Source of the DNA: JBNJDW01 sp051745265 | GTDB taxonomy: Bacteria; Pseudomonadota; Alphaproteobacteria; Micavibrionales; CSBR16-224 | Assembly (NCBI GenBank): GCA_051745265.1 | Contig: JBNJDW010000013.1 | Location: 1 to 17,969 of the forward strand | Direction: 5' to 3' | Length of the DNA stretch: 17,969 nt | In this document: positions 7,502-14,640 of the stretch, in pieces | Position numbering within the stretch: the first letter of the stretch is position 1 | Layout: each line of letters begins with the position of its first letter | Program-made: the position numbers and the translations under genes | Notes under the pieces: model-generated | What the model saw: only the letters and a program-made list of their open reading frames with translations | Told to the model about the DNA's origin: nothing | The model's database searches: none

Positions 7502-7876
7502 ATGATAGAAATTCTGCCACAAAGCACTGATAAAATTCTCGCCATCCGCCCCAAAGGCGTGATCACCCATGAGGATTTTGAAAAATTTACCCCCTTGCTG
7601 GATGCGACAGTCCAGTCCGGGGAATATATTTACCTGTTGGTCGATATGGTTGAATTCGAGAGCATTACCCCGCATGCCATGCTTGATGATTTTCTGCTGG
7701 GTATGAAGTACTGGTGGAATTTCGAGGCGGTTGCCGTCATCGGTGACAGTAAATGGGAAGAATACCTGACCAAGCTCAGCCAGTTTGTCACCATATCGGA
7801 TACCCGGTTCTTTGATCCCGAGGACAGTGACAAGGCCTGGACCTGGTTACAGGGCGAATACGCCGAAGATCACTAA
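7502..7876 (+). CDS. SpoIIAA-like (STAS-type fold) protein
   Basis: The 124-residue protein has the layout of the SpoIIAA-like family (PF11964): an N-terminal strand with LAIRPKGVITHEDFEKF, a central LLVDMVEFESITPHAMLDD, a helix with GMKYWWNFEAVAVIGDSKWEEYL, and an end with TRFFDPEDSDKAWTWLQ. Members resemble anti-sigma-factor antagonists in fold, but most have no assigned partner. I see no anti-sigma kinase or phosphatase gene nearby, so a sporulation or sigma-factor role is not supported. The ribosome site AGGAGAT stands about 8 bases before ATG 7502. Its stop overlaps the stop of the convergent rluA gene by 4 bases, leaving no room for a terminator. Confidence 0.85.
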   Translation: MIEILPQSTDKILAIRPKGVITHEDFEKFTPLLDATVQSGEYIYLLVDMVEFESITPHAMLDDFLLGMKYWWNFEAVAVIGDSKWEEYLTKLSQFVTISDTRFFDPEDSDKAWTWLQGEYAEDH

Positions 7877-8538
7877 AACGGGCAGGGATCAGTAAAACTG
7901 CATCTGACTCCTGACACCGGATGGTTAAACGCCAGTGTTTCGGCATGAAGTTGTAGCCGCGGCGCGGCCGCCAGCGCCTCTGGCGTGGCATAGAGATCAT
8001 CTCCCAATATAGGAAAGCCCAGACTGTGCATATGGACGCGCAGCTGGTGCGTTCTGCCGGTGAGAGGTGTTAGCCGTACTTTGGTAATATTGTCTGCTTC
8101 ACGGGCGATCACCTGCCAACAGGTGTGGGAGGCTTTGCCATTTACAGGATCAACCATTTGCTTTGGGCGGTTGGGCCAGTCTTTATTCAGCGGCAGGGTG
8201 ATTTCGCCCTCGTCCTCTGCAATATACCCGTGAACGCGGGCGATATAGGTTTTGGCCGTTTGCCGCTGTTCAAATTGCAGGCTGAGATTTTTATGCGCTT
8301 CTGCCGTTTGGGCCAAAACCATCACCCCCGATGTTGACATATCAAGCCGGTGGACAATCCGCGCCGCCGGGTGATGTATTTGCAGGCGGGATTCAAGGCA
8401 ATCAGCATGTTTTGCGCCGCGGCCCGGCACCGATAATAAACCTTCGGGTTTGGAGGTGATCAGAAAGCTGTTTTCCTGATGAAGGATCGGAACAGGCCCT
8501 GACGGCGGGGCGTAAATATAGGCCGGACGATTGTGCAT
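7873..8538 (-). CDS. rluA: RluA-type pseudouridine synthase (23S rRNA / tRNA)
   Basis: RluA converts uridine to pseudouridine; the E. coli enzyme acts on 23S rRNA U746 and on U32 of several tRNAs. The 221-residue product has the compact RluA length with no S4 domain. The catalytic Asp66 lies in HRLDMSTSG. LLSVPGR (34-40), DWPNRPKQ, LTGRTHQLRVHM and LGFPILGDDLYATPEA all match the E. coli protein strongly, so the dual-specificity RluA assignment is likely. RluA/RluC/RluD-family paralogs differ mainly by added domains. It lies 30 bases behind the cupin gene on the same strand and is probably co-transcribed. No clear ribosome site precedes ATG 8538. Confidence 0.9.
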   Translation of the reverse strand: MHNRPAYIYAPPSGPVPILHQENSFLITSKPEGLLSVPGRGAKHADCLESRLQIHHPAARIVHRLDMSTSGVMVLAQTAEAHKNLSLQFEQRQTAKTYIARVHGYIAEDEGEITLPLNKDWPNRPKQMVDPVNGKASHTCWQVIAREADNITKVRLTPLTGRTHQLRVHMHSLGFPILGDDLYATPEALAAAPRLQLHAETLAFNHPVSGVRCSFTDPCPF

Positions 8539-8568
8539 AGCCGATTTATACGCATGACGGGCAAAAGA

Positions 8569-9105
8569 TCAAGCCTGCTGTTTAAACGCCGTTACGTTCC
8601 AATACTGCAAAAGCGGTCCGTTTTTACCAAAAAAGGGATCCTGTTCAGGCAAAGGCAGATTCTCAATTGCCTGACGGGCGGCGGCGTAATCTTTCTTGTC
8701 TTTACACAGGGCGTAATTCTCTTGCCCCTTGGGGTAGGCACCAACGACCAGTAAGCCGTCTGAGTCTGACAGTCTTTTATGTCCGGTACCCGCCGGCAGA
8801 ATCACCATATCACCATGGTTGAGGTCAAAAACCTTGCCGTTTTCCCCACCAAGCTGGATGGTGACGTGCCCGGCGGCAATGCCCAGCGCTTCGTGGGCAT
8901 CGGGATGGAAATGATGTTCGTCGATGATACCGTTTTGCCAGATCCCCTGCCAGCCATGCTCGTGAAAGGTTTCAGCGAATTCTTCCGCCGCATCCGGCCC
9001 GCTGCCGCCGACAACTTTACGGTAGATCATTGCCGGCAATTTAAGATTATTGGGCATTTCCGGGTCTTCATCAAAATAACAGCTTTCGATATTATCCTTA
9101 TTCAT
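8569..9105 (-). CDS. YjlB-like cupin-domain protein
   Basis: This is a 178-residue single-domain cupin resembling Bacillus subtilis YjlB, a family without a firm enzymatic role. The first cupin motif holds possible metal ligands His65, His67, His71 and Glu72 in DEHHFHPDAHEALGI. The second has GDMVILPAGTGH ending at His109. LGGENGKVFDLNHGD and VVGAYPKGQENY are typical of YjlB relatives. The first 30 residues include LPAMIYRKVV, also typical. The start ATG 9105 has AAAGGTG upstream. A dyad (9120-9138) lies 15 bases before the gene and may be an operator. It is divergent from the yffB gene and upstream of rluA. Confidence 0.85.
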   Translation of the reverse strand: MNKDNIESCYFDEDPEMPNNLKLPAMIYRKVVGGSGPDAAEEFAETFHEHGWQGIWQNGIIDEHHFHPDAHEALGIAAGHVTIQLGGENGKVFDLNHGDMVILPAGTGHKRLSDSDGLLVVGAYPKGQENYALCKDKKDYAAARQAIENLPLPEQDPFFGKNGPLLQYWNVTAFKQQA

Positions 9106-9119
9106 GGCGCACCTTTTTT

Positions 9120-9138
9120 TATGTAACTAAAATACATA
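9120..9138. promoter_or_regulatory. Dyad TATGTA-N7-TACATA, possible operator
   Basis: A perfect 6-base inverted repeat with a 7-base A-rich centre lies in the 115-base region between the divergent cupin and yffB genes. It sits 15 bases upstream of the cupin ATG. The symmetry and GTA...TAC ends are like sites bound by small winged-helix repressors (for example the HxlR or MarR families). No such regulator is encoded in the window. I found no convincing -35/-10 pair for either gene in this interval. Confidence 0.4.
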
Positions 9139-9220
9139 CGTGTTTTGTTTTACATGGTTCCGCACTGGACTCTGGTGCTGTGATCGGGAATGATAAGGTG
9201 ATTTTAAAAAGGAGATTTAC

Positions 9221-9571
9221 ATGACCTACACTCTGTTTGGTATCAAGAACTGCGATACTGTGAAAAAAGCCTGCAAATGGCTGGATGAAAACGGCATTGT
9301 CTTTGAATTTCATGATTATAAGACCGCGGGGGCTGATGCCGATGTGCTAAGGCGGGGGTTTGAAATACATGGCTGGGATAAAATCATCAATCGCCGCAGC
9401 ACAACATGGCGAAAACTGCCCAAGGAGGCACAGGACAATATGGATGAGGAGTCGGCCCTGCAGACGGCGCTGGACAATCCGTCTTTGATCAAGCGGCCTT
9501 TGCTGGTCTCTGACAATCTTTTTCTGGTCGGATTTGACACGGAAACATGGAAGTCTTTGCCAAAATCCTAA
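9221..9571 (+). CDS. yffB: Spx/ArsC-family protein YffB
   Basis: The 116-residue thioredoxin-fold protein is close to E. coli YffB, which belongs to the ArsC/Spx group. The N-terminal strand leads to the conserved cysteine in FGIKNCDTVKKA (Cys11). FHDYKTAGADADVLRRG, INRRSTTWRKL and LIKRPLL are family markers. YffB proteins are not proven arsenate reductases; some reports link them to glutathione-dependent chemistry, so I avoid the arsC name. There are no ars-operon genes nearby. The start ATG 9221 has a strong AAAGGAG site 7 bases upstream. kbl follows after 45 bases, so co-transcription is possible. Confidence 0.9.
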   Translation: MTYTLFGIKNCDTVKKACKWLDENGIVFEFHDYKTAGADADVLRRGFEIHGWDKIINRRSTTWRKLPKEAQDNMDEESALQTALDNPSLIKRPLLVSDNLFLVGFDTETWKSLPKS

Positions 9572-9616
9572 ATTCCTTCTACCTTGTAGGTGACAGATTT
9601 ACGAAAGGATTGTTTT

Positions 9617-10822
9617 ATGTCCAAACCAATGATTGCCCATATAGAAAAAGAGATCGAAGCGATAAAAGATGCCGGACTTTACAAGCCGGAGCGGGTCATT
9701 ACCTCCCCCCAAAGCGCCGATATTGAAGTCGAATCCGGTGATCATGTTTTGAATTTCTGTGCCAATAATTATCTGGGCCTGGCTGATAATCCGGGGCTGG
9801 TCAAAACCGCGCAAATGGCCTTGGACGATTACGGCTTTGGCATGGCATCGGTTCGCTTTATCTGCGGCACGCTTGATATTCATAAAAAACTGGAAAAGCG
9901 TATTGCTGGCTTTTTAAAGCAGGAGGATACGATTTTATATTCCTCTTGTTTTGATGCCAATACCGGTCTGTTTGAAACCCTGATGGGGCCCGAGGATGCG
10001 ATTATCAGTGATGCCTTGAATCATGCCAGTATCATTGACGGCGTCCGCCTGTGCAAAGCCAAACGGCTGCGTTATAACAATAATGACATGGCCGATCTGG
10101 AGCGTTGCCTGAAAGAGGCCGCCGATACCAGGTTCCGCCTGATTGCCACCGATGGGGTGTTTTCAATGGACGGCTATCTTGCCAATCTGCCGGAAATTTG
10201 TGCGCTGGCCGAAAAATATGACGCCATGGTCATGGTCGATGACAGCCATGCGGTGGGCTTTACCGGCCCGAACGGTGCCGGCACGCCCGATTATTACGGG
10301 TTGAGCGATAAGGTTGATATTGTGACCGGCACCCTTGGTAAGGCGCTGGGCGGGGCATCTGGCGGTTATACATCAGGCAATGCGACAGTTATTGAATATT
10401 TGCGTCAGCGTTCACGGCCTTACCTGTTTTCCAATACGCTGGCACCGGTGATTACCGCGACCTCGCTTGCGGTTTTGGATTTACTGGATAAGGACGGCGT
10501 TAAACTGCGCGCCAAATTAACCGAGAACAGCCGTTATTTCCGCGAAGAAATGACCAGACTTGGCTTTGACCTGTTGCCGGGCGAACACCCTATTATTCCG
10601 GTGATGATTTATGATGCGGCGCTGGCCGCTGAATTTGCCGATGAAATGTTAAAACGCGGTGTCTATGTCATCGGATTTTCATATCCGGTGGTGCCCGAGG
10701 GCAAGGCCCGAATCCGCACCCAGATGTCGGCTTCCCATGATAAAGCCCATATCGACAAGGCGATTGAGGCCTTTGCCGAGGTTGGCCGCAAGCTGGGTGT
10801 TTTAAAAGGAGAGGCCGCATGA
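9617..10822 (+). CDS. kbl: 2-amino-3-ketobutyrate CoA ligase (glycine C-acetyltransferase)
   Basis: Kbl is a PLP enzyme of the alpha-oxoamine synthase family that cleaves 2-amino-3-ketobutyrate with CoA to glycine and acetyl-CoA. From ATG 9617 (ribosome site GAAAGGA) it has 401 residues, against 398 in E. coli. A TTG-type start at 9590 would add 9 residues without a ribosome site. The PLP lysine is Lys242 in TGTLGKALGGASGGY. Asp208 and His211 sit in MVDDSHAVGFTG. NFCANNYLGLAD (46-57) and ASVRFICGT (77-85) bind cofactor and substrate. It overlaps tdh by the ATGA tetranucleotide, the classical kbl-tdh pair. Confidence 0.97.
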   Translation: MSKPMIAHIEKEIEAIKDAGLYKPERVITSPQSADIEVESGDHVLNFCANNYLGLADNPGLVKTAQMALDDYGFGMASVRFICGTLDIHKKLEKRIAGFLKQEDTILYSSCFDANTGLFETLMGPEDAIISDALNHASIIDGVRLCKAKRLRYNNNDMADLERCLKEAADTRFRLIATDGVFSMDGYLANLPEICALAEKYDAMVMVDDSHAVGFTGPNGAGTPDYYGLSDKVDIVTGTLGKALGGASGGYTSGNATVIEYLRQRSRPYLFSNTLAPVITATSLAVLDLLDKDGVKLRAKLTENSRYFREEMTRLGFDLLPGEHPIIPVMIYDAALAAEFADEMLKRGVYVIGFSYPVVPEGKARIRTQMSASHDKAHIDKAIEAFAEVGRKLGVLKGEAA

Positions 10823-11850
10823 GAGGCATTGAAAAAAGCAAAGCCGAAGCGGGCCTATGGATGATTGATGATGTACCGGTGCCTGAAATCGGCCGTCAGG
10901 ATGTACTGGTCAAAATACGCCAGACAGCGATTTGCGGCACGGATCTGCATATCTATCAGTGGGATGACTGGGCACAGAAAACCATTCCGGTGCCGATGAT
11001 TGTCGGTCATGAATTTGTCGGTATTGTCGAGGATTTCGGCGCTGACGTCACCCATCTTGAAAAAGGCCAGCGGGTATCGGGTGAAAGCCATCTGGTCTGT
11101 GGGTATTGCCGTAATTGTCGGGCCGGTCGTCGCCATCTTTGTATCAATACCAAGGGCATCGGCGTGCATCGTCAGGGCTGTTTTGCCGATTATTTATCGA
11201 TTCCGGCTGAAAATGTCTTTCCGATCCCCGACGAAATTCCCGATGAAATCGCCGCCTTTTTTGATCCGTTTGGCAATGCGGTGCATACCGCTCTGTCCTT
11301 TGATCTGGTCGGGGAAGATGTGCTGATCACCGGCGCCGGTCCGATTGGCCTGATGGCTATTCTGATCGCCAAACATGTCGGCGCCCGCAACGTTGTGATT
11401 ACCGATATTAACCCCCACCGTCTGGCAATGGCCGAGAAACTGGGCGCCACGCGGGCGGTTAATCCGAAGGAAGAAAACCTGACAGATGTTATGCACGATC
11501 TTGGTATGCAGGAAGGTTTTGATGTCGGTCTTGAGATGTCCGGTATCGAAAGCGCCTTTCAACAGATGATCGAAACCATGATCACCGGCGGTAAAATTGC
11601 CATGTTGGGTATTCCGGCCGGCGGTCAAATGGCCATTGACTGGAACAAGGTGATCTTCAAAGGACTGACCCTGAAAGGCATCTATGGCCGTGAGATGTTT
11701 GAAACCTGGTATAAAATGGTCGCCCTGCTGCAAAGCGGGCTGGATATATCCCCCGTGGTCACGCATCATTTTCCGGCCGCGGAGTTTCAAAAAGGTTTTG
11801 AAGCCATGCAGTCGGGTCAATGCGGTAAGGTTATTCTGGATTGGTCGTGA
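10819..11850 (+). CDS. tdh: L-threonine 3-dehydrogenase (zinc-dependent)
   Basis: Tdh oxidises L-threonine with NAD+ to 2-amino-3-ketobutyrate, the Kbl substrate. It is a 343-residue medium-chain zinc dehydrogenase and aligns with E. coli Tdh almost end to end. The catalytic zinc site has Cys39 (ICGTD), His64 and Glu65 (VGHEFVG). The structural zinc is held by Cys94, Cys97, Cys100 and Cys108. The Rossmann glycine motif is TGAGPIG (171-177). FDPFGNAVHTALSFDLVGED and KGIYGREMFETWYKM are Tdh signatures. Its start overlaps the kbl stop (ATGA). A 12-base palindrome begins 2 bases after its stop. Confidence 0.97.
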   Translation: MRGIEKSKAEAGLWMIDDVPVPEIGRQDVLVKIRQTAICGTDLHIYQWDDWAQKTIPVPMIVGHEFVGIVEDFGADVTHLEKGQRVSGESHLVCGYCRNCRAGRRHLCINTKGIGVHRQGCFADYLSIPAENVFPIPDEIPDEIAAFFDPFGNAVHTALSFDLVGEDVLITGAGPIGLMAILIAKHVGARNVVITDINPHRLAMAEKLGATRAVNPKEENLTDVMHDLGMQEGFDVGLEMSGIESAFQQMIETMITGGKIAMLGIPAGGQMAIDWNKVIFKGLTLKGIYGREMFETWYKMVALLQSGLDISPVVTHHFPAAEFQKGFEAMQSGQCGKVILDWS

Positions 11851-11852
11851 AA

Positions 11853-11864
11853 CTGGTATACCAG
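11853..11864. promoter_or_regulatory. Perfect palindrome CTGGTATACCAG, possible operator
   Basis: Six bases and their exact reverse complement adjoin with no spacer. The site starts 2 bases after the tdh stop and lies 55 bases before the antiporter start. Without a loop or a following T run it is not an intrinsic terminator. TGGTATACCA-type palindromes are typical of GntR- or LacI-like repressor sites. Control of the antiporter gene downstream is the likeliest use, but that is inference. Confidence 0.4.
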
Positions 11865-11919
11865 CAAGAAATACAATAAAGTACATTTATAACATGTCAT
11901 TACATTTGGGTTCTTTTTC

Positions 11920-13608
11920 GTGGAAGAAACGCTGCACCATACCAATTTTATCGAGCTGTTGGCCAAATTCCTTTTATTCTTTGGCATCGCCGGTGTCTTT
12001 GTGCCCATTTTGCAACGTTTTAAAATTTCCCCGGTATTGGGCTATATTCTGGGCGGCCTGCTTATCGGTCCGCATGCTTTGGGCGCCCTGGCTGATGAGT
12101 ATTCGTGGCTGCAGAACGTAACCATAAGAGATAGCGGCACAGTCGATCTTTTGGGTGAACTTGGGATTATTGCCCTGTTGTTCATGATCGGGTTGCACTT
12201 ATCCTTTGAACGCCTGCGAGAAATGCGGCGTTATATACTTGGTCTGGGCAGTTTGCAAATCATACTGACAGGGGCGCTGATTTTCGGCGTTTCAATCGCC
12301 TTTGGCAATTCTGTGCCGGTTTCTATTTTACTTGGGGCCTCACTGGCGCTGTCGTCGACGGCAATTGTCATGCAGTTGTTGAATGAAAAACATATGCTGA
12401 ATCGGCCGGTCGGCAGGCTGACCTTTTCAATATTATTGATGCAGGATTTTGCCGTTGTGCCGATCCTGATCCTGATCGGGGCCTTTACCGGTAGCGCGGA
12501 TGAAAATGTACTCTATATTCTGGGATCCGCCGTTGCGATTGCGATCGCGGCAGTGCTGATTATTTATATCGGCGGTAAAAAGCTGTTAAGGCCGTTGATG
12601 CATACGCTTAGCTTTACCAATAATGCTGAATGGCTGATGGCCTTCACTCTTTTTGTTGTTTGTCTGGCCGCAATGTTTACGTTAAGCGCCGGATTATCAG
12701 CAGCGCTGGGGGCCTTTCTGGCCGGGCTTTTAATTTCTGAAACTGAGTTTCAGCATGAAATCAGTGTTATTATTGAACCGCTTAAAAATATTCTGCTGGG
12801 GATTTTCTTTTTATCTATTGGTATGATGATTAATCCTGCGGTGATGGTTGATAATTTAAGTCTTGTTATTCTGGCTGTCGCCGGGTTGTTTGTTTTAAAA
12901 CCCGCGGTGCTATACCCGTTATGTCGTTTGTTTGGTATTCCCCGCGGCCGGGCGGCCGAGGTGTCCATCATACTGGCCCAGCCGGGTGAATTTGCGCTGC
13001 TGATTCTCAGCGTTGCCTATACGGCAAATGTTGTATCGCAGGAAGATGTACAGTTTTTCTTGATGGTTACTGTTCTTGCCATGTTGCTGACGCCCTTTTT
13101 AATGCGCCTGGCACCAGCGGTGGCGATGGCAATCCGCGAAAAAGAGCTTGAGCATGGCAGCACGGTCGAAGAAGAGAGTAAAGTTATTATTGCCGGTTAT
13201 GGCAGGATCGGCAAACTTGTTGGTGAGAGGCTGGAACAGCACGGTGTGCCTTATATGGCAATTGATAATAATGCGGATAGAGTCCGCAATATGCAAATTG
13301 ATCAGCTGCCGATTTATTATGGGGATGCCCGCCGCTTGCCGTTGTGGAAGAAACTGGATGTCAATAAAACCACCGCTGTTGTGGTGACGCTGGATGATCC
13401 CGAGGCCGCGCGGGAGATTTTACATATGGTCCGCAAGCAGGATCAGGCCATACCGGTTATTATGCGGGCGTTCGACACGGATGTTGTTGATGATCTTTAT
13501 GATCACGGTGCAACCTATGTCATCCCTGAAATGCAGGAATCAGCCCTTCAGGTCAGCCGGGCATTGTTAGACAGCCTTGGCATTGAAAATGATGATCTTA
13601 AAATTTAA
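11920..13608 (+). CDS. Kef-type K+/H+ antiporter (CPA2) with C-terminal TrkA-N domain
   Basis: This is an inner-membrane monovalent cation/proton antiporter of the KefB/KefC/YbaL group, 562 residues. About a dozen hydrophobic segments span residues 15-400. Conserved points are SPVLGYILGGLLIGP, FMIGLHLSFE, ALSSTAIVMQLL, the Gln-Asp pair in SILLMQDFAVVP (175-176), and AQPGEFA. A cytosolic RCK/TrkA-N domain follows from about 420 with VIIAGYGRIGK (glycine motif 426-431). No KefF/KefG-like ancillary gene is adjacent, so glutathione gating is unproven. The start GTG 11920 is the only start codon after the in-frame TAA at 11890 and lacks a good ribosome site. The 3' end overlaps the convergent stress-protein gene by 11 bases. 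Confidence 0.92.
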   Translation: MEETLHHTNFIELLAKFLLFFGIAGVFVPILQRFKISPVLGYILGGLLIGPHALGALADEYSWLQNVTIRDSGTVDLLGELGIIALLFMIGLHLSFERLREMRRYILGLGSLQIILTGALIFGVSIAFGNSVPVSILLGASLALSSTAIVMQLLNEKHMLNRPVGRLTFSILLMQDFAVVPILILIGAFTGSADENVLYILGSAVAIAIAAVLIIYIGGKKLLRPLMHTLSFTNNAEWLMAFTLFVVCLAAMFTLSAGLSAALGAFLAGLLISETEFQHEISVIIEPLKNILLGIFFLSIGMMINPAVMVDNLSLVILAVAGLFVLKPAVLYPLCRLFGIPRGRAAEVSIILAQPGEFALLILSVAYTANVVSQEDVQFFLMVTVLAMLLTPFLMRLAPAVAMAIREKELEHGSTVEEESKVIIAGYGRIGKLVGERLEQHGVPYMAIDNNADRVRNMQIDQLPIYYGDARRLPLWKKLDVNKTTAVVVTLDDPEAAREILHMVRKQDQAIPVIMRAFDTDVVDDLYDHGATYVIPEMQESALQVSRALLDSLGIENDDLKI

Positions 13609-14533
13609 CCGGTGAGACGAAATCATCCGGCTTGACGGTCAACAGAGAGCAGGTGGTCTGCCGGATCACGTCCTCGGCCGTATTGCCCATGACAAAACCC
13701 GGTACACCTGTCCGGGCAATGGTGCCCATCAATAACAGATCTATGCTGTTTTCGGTGATATAGGTCGGGATAATATCATCCGCTCTGCCGCGCCGCTGTT
13801 CAAGCGTGTAATCCTCTTTTTCCAGACCGGCTGTTTTCAGACAGTCCTGCAAAGCGTCGGCATGTTCTGTGCGGGTTTTTTCAACCATATTTTCAATTTC
13901 CTGTTCTGAGACACGCACAAACACAGACGTTCTGAGGTAATCTTCATGTTCAAAATCCCAGCAGGATAAGACAATCAACTCGCCTTCAAGTCTTTTGGAG
14001 ATGTCGAGGCCTTTTTGCAGCAGGCGGGTGTTGAGTTCCTTACCGCTCGGTTTACTGGGGAAGGGGTCAATGGCAACGACCATTTTGAATTGATTATCGG
14101 GGATGTAAGGGCGGCTCAGCCAAACGGCACCCGGACATTTGCGCAGCAGGTTCATATCGACCGAACGCAGACCTTTTTTGGGGTCAAATGCGGCAACGTC
14201 CTTGACGACCAGATCATAGTTTTCTTTTAGAACTTCCTGAATGATACGGATAAACAGGGGGTTGCCGGTTTTGGTGATAAAATTAACCTTATCCATGTCG
14301 ATGTTAATATTGCCGTCCTGTCGGATGGTATCGAATTTTTCACTGGCTTCCTGCAGGAGCTCTTGCTCGTAACTGGCGCGGTATTCAGAAAGCTCATCCG
14401 GCAGGTCCGGGAACACAGCCATGACGGTCAATTTTGCCCCGCATTGGGCGGCAAGAATAGCGGCTTGCTTCAGGCCTTCGCCTTCTTCGGTGAACTCATT
14501 TGCGACATAAAGAATTTTTTCATAGCAGTGCAT
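13598..14533 (-). CDS. Tandem universal stress protein (UspA x2, UspE-like)
   Basis: The 311-residue protein has two Usp domains. The first (about 1-150) starts YEKILYVANEFTEEG and lacks the glycine-rich ATP loop. The second (about 160-305) carries GTIARTGVPGFVMGNTAE (270-287), which fits the G-2X-G-9X-G(S/T) nucleotide-binding pattern. The arrangement and motif resemble E. coli UspE. Such proteins are induced in starvation, hypoxia and oxidative stress; the ligand here is unknown. The ATG at 14533 has AAAAGGT about 9 bases upstream. A strong promoter candidate lies just upstream (14574-14602). The gene is on the same strand as, and 107 bases behind, the erythromycin-esterase-like gene, and its 3' end overlaps the antiporter gene. 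Confidence 0.93.
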   Translation of the reverse strand: MHCYEKILYVANEFTEEGEGLKQAAILAAQCGAKLTVMAVFPDLPDELSEYRASYEQELLQEASEKFDTIRQDGNINIDMDKVNFITKTGNPLFIRIIQEVLKENYDLVVKDVAAFDPKKGLRSVDMNLLRKCPGAVWLSRPYIPDNQFKMVVAIDPFPSKPSGKELNTRLLQKGLDISKRLEGELIVLSCWDFEHEDYLRTSVFVRVSEQEIENMVEKTRTEHADALQDCLKTAGLEKEDYTLEQRRGRADDIIPTYITENSIDLLLMGTIARTGVPGFVMGNTAEDVIRQTTCSLLTVKPDDFVSPVKF

Positions 14534-14552
14534 GGGTGTGACCTTTTAATTC

Positions 14553-14566
14553 CTGATATTTATCCT
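14553..14566. promoter_or_regulatory. Degenerate FNR-like half-site pair in the usp leader
   Basis: CTGAT-ATTT-ATCCT matches the TTGAT-N4-ATCAA pattern at 7 of 10 defined bases. It shares the same ATTT centre as the perfect box at 17437-17450. It lies at about +1 to +14 of the predicted usp transcript, a place suited to repression rather than activation. It may be chance. Confidence 0.2.
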
Positions 14567-14573
14567 TGTTAGA

Positions 14574-14602
14574 ACTATAGATCATAATGACTGATCTGCC
14601 AA
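14574..14602 (-). promoter_or_regulatory. sigma70-type promoter of the universal stress gene with an operator-like spacer
   Basis: On the minus strand TTGGCA (14602-14597; five of six) and TATAGT (14579-14574; five of six) are exactly 17 bases apart, the best promoter match in the window. The inverted repeat AGATCA-N7-TGATCT (14597-14579) fills the whole spacer and touches both hexamers. A protein bound there would block RNA polymerase. The predicted start is near 14567. Confidence 0.65.
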
Positions 14603-14639
14603 AAAAACTTCGCCTTCAGGAATAAAATATTTTTTTGGC
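14598..14639. repeat. Inverted repeat GCCAAAAAAA - 22 bases - TTTTTTTGGC
   Basis: The arms 14598-14607 and 14630-14639 are exact reverse complements of 10 bases. The repeat starts 1 base after the stop of the erythromycin-esterase-like gene (14641, minus strand) and could form a long A/T-rich hairpin in its transcript. It is not a standard terminator, because the T run lies within the stem and GGC follows. The left arm overlaps the -35 box of the usp promoter, so the repeat lies at the junction between the two transcription units. Confidence 0.5.
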
Positions 14640-14640
14640 T

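Noticed and set aside
9221..9571. Arsenate reductase arsC
   Set aside because: The sequence follows YffB rather than ArsC, and there are no arsenic genes nearby.
11194..11886. 230-codon minus-strand open frame inside tdh
   Set aside because: It mirrors strongly conserved Tdh codons; it is a shadow frame.
11684..12121. Plus-strand open frame bridging tdh and the antiporter gene
   Set aside because: It overlaps two well-supported genes in another frame and starts inside conserved tdh sequence.
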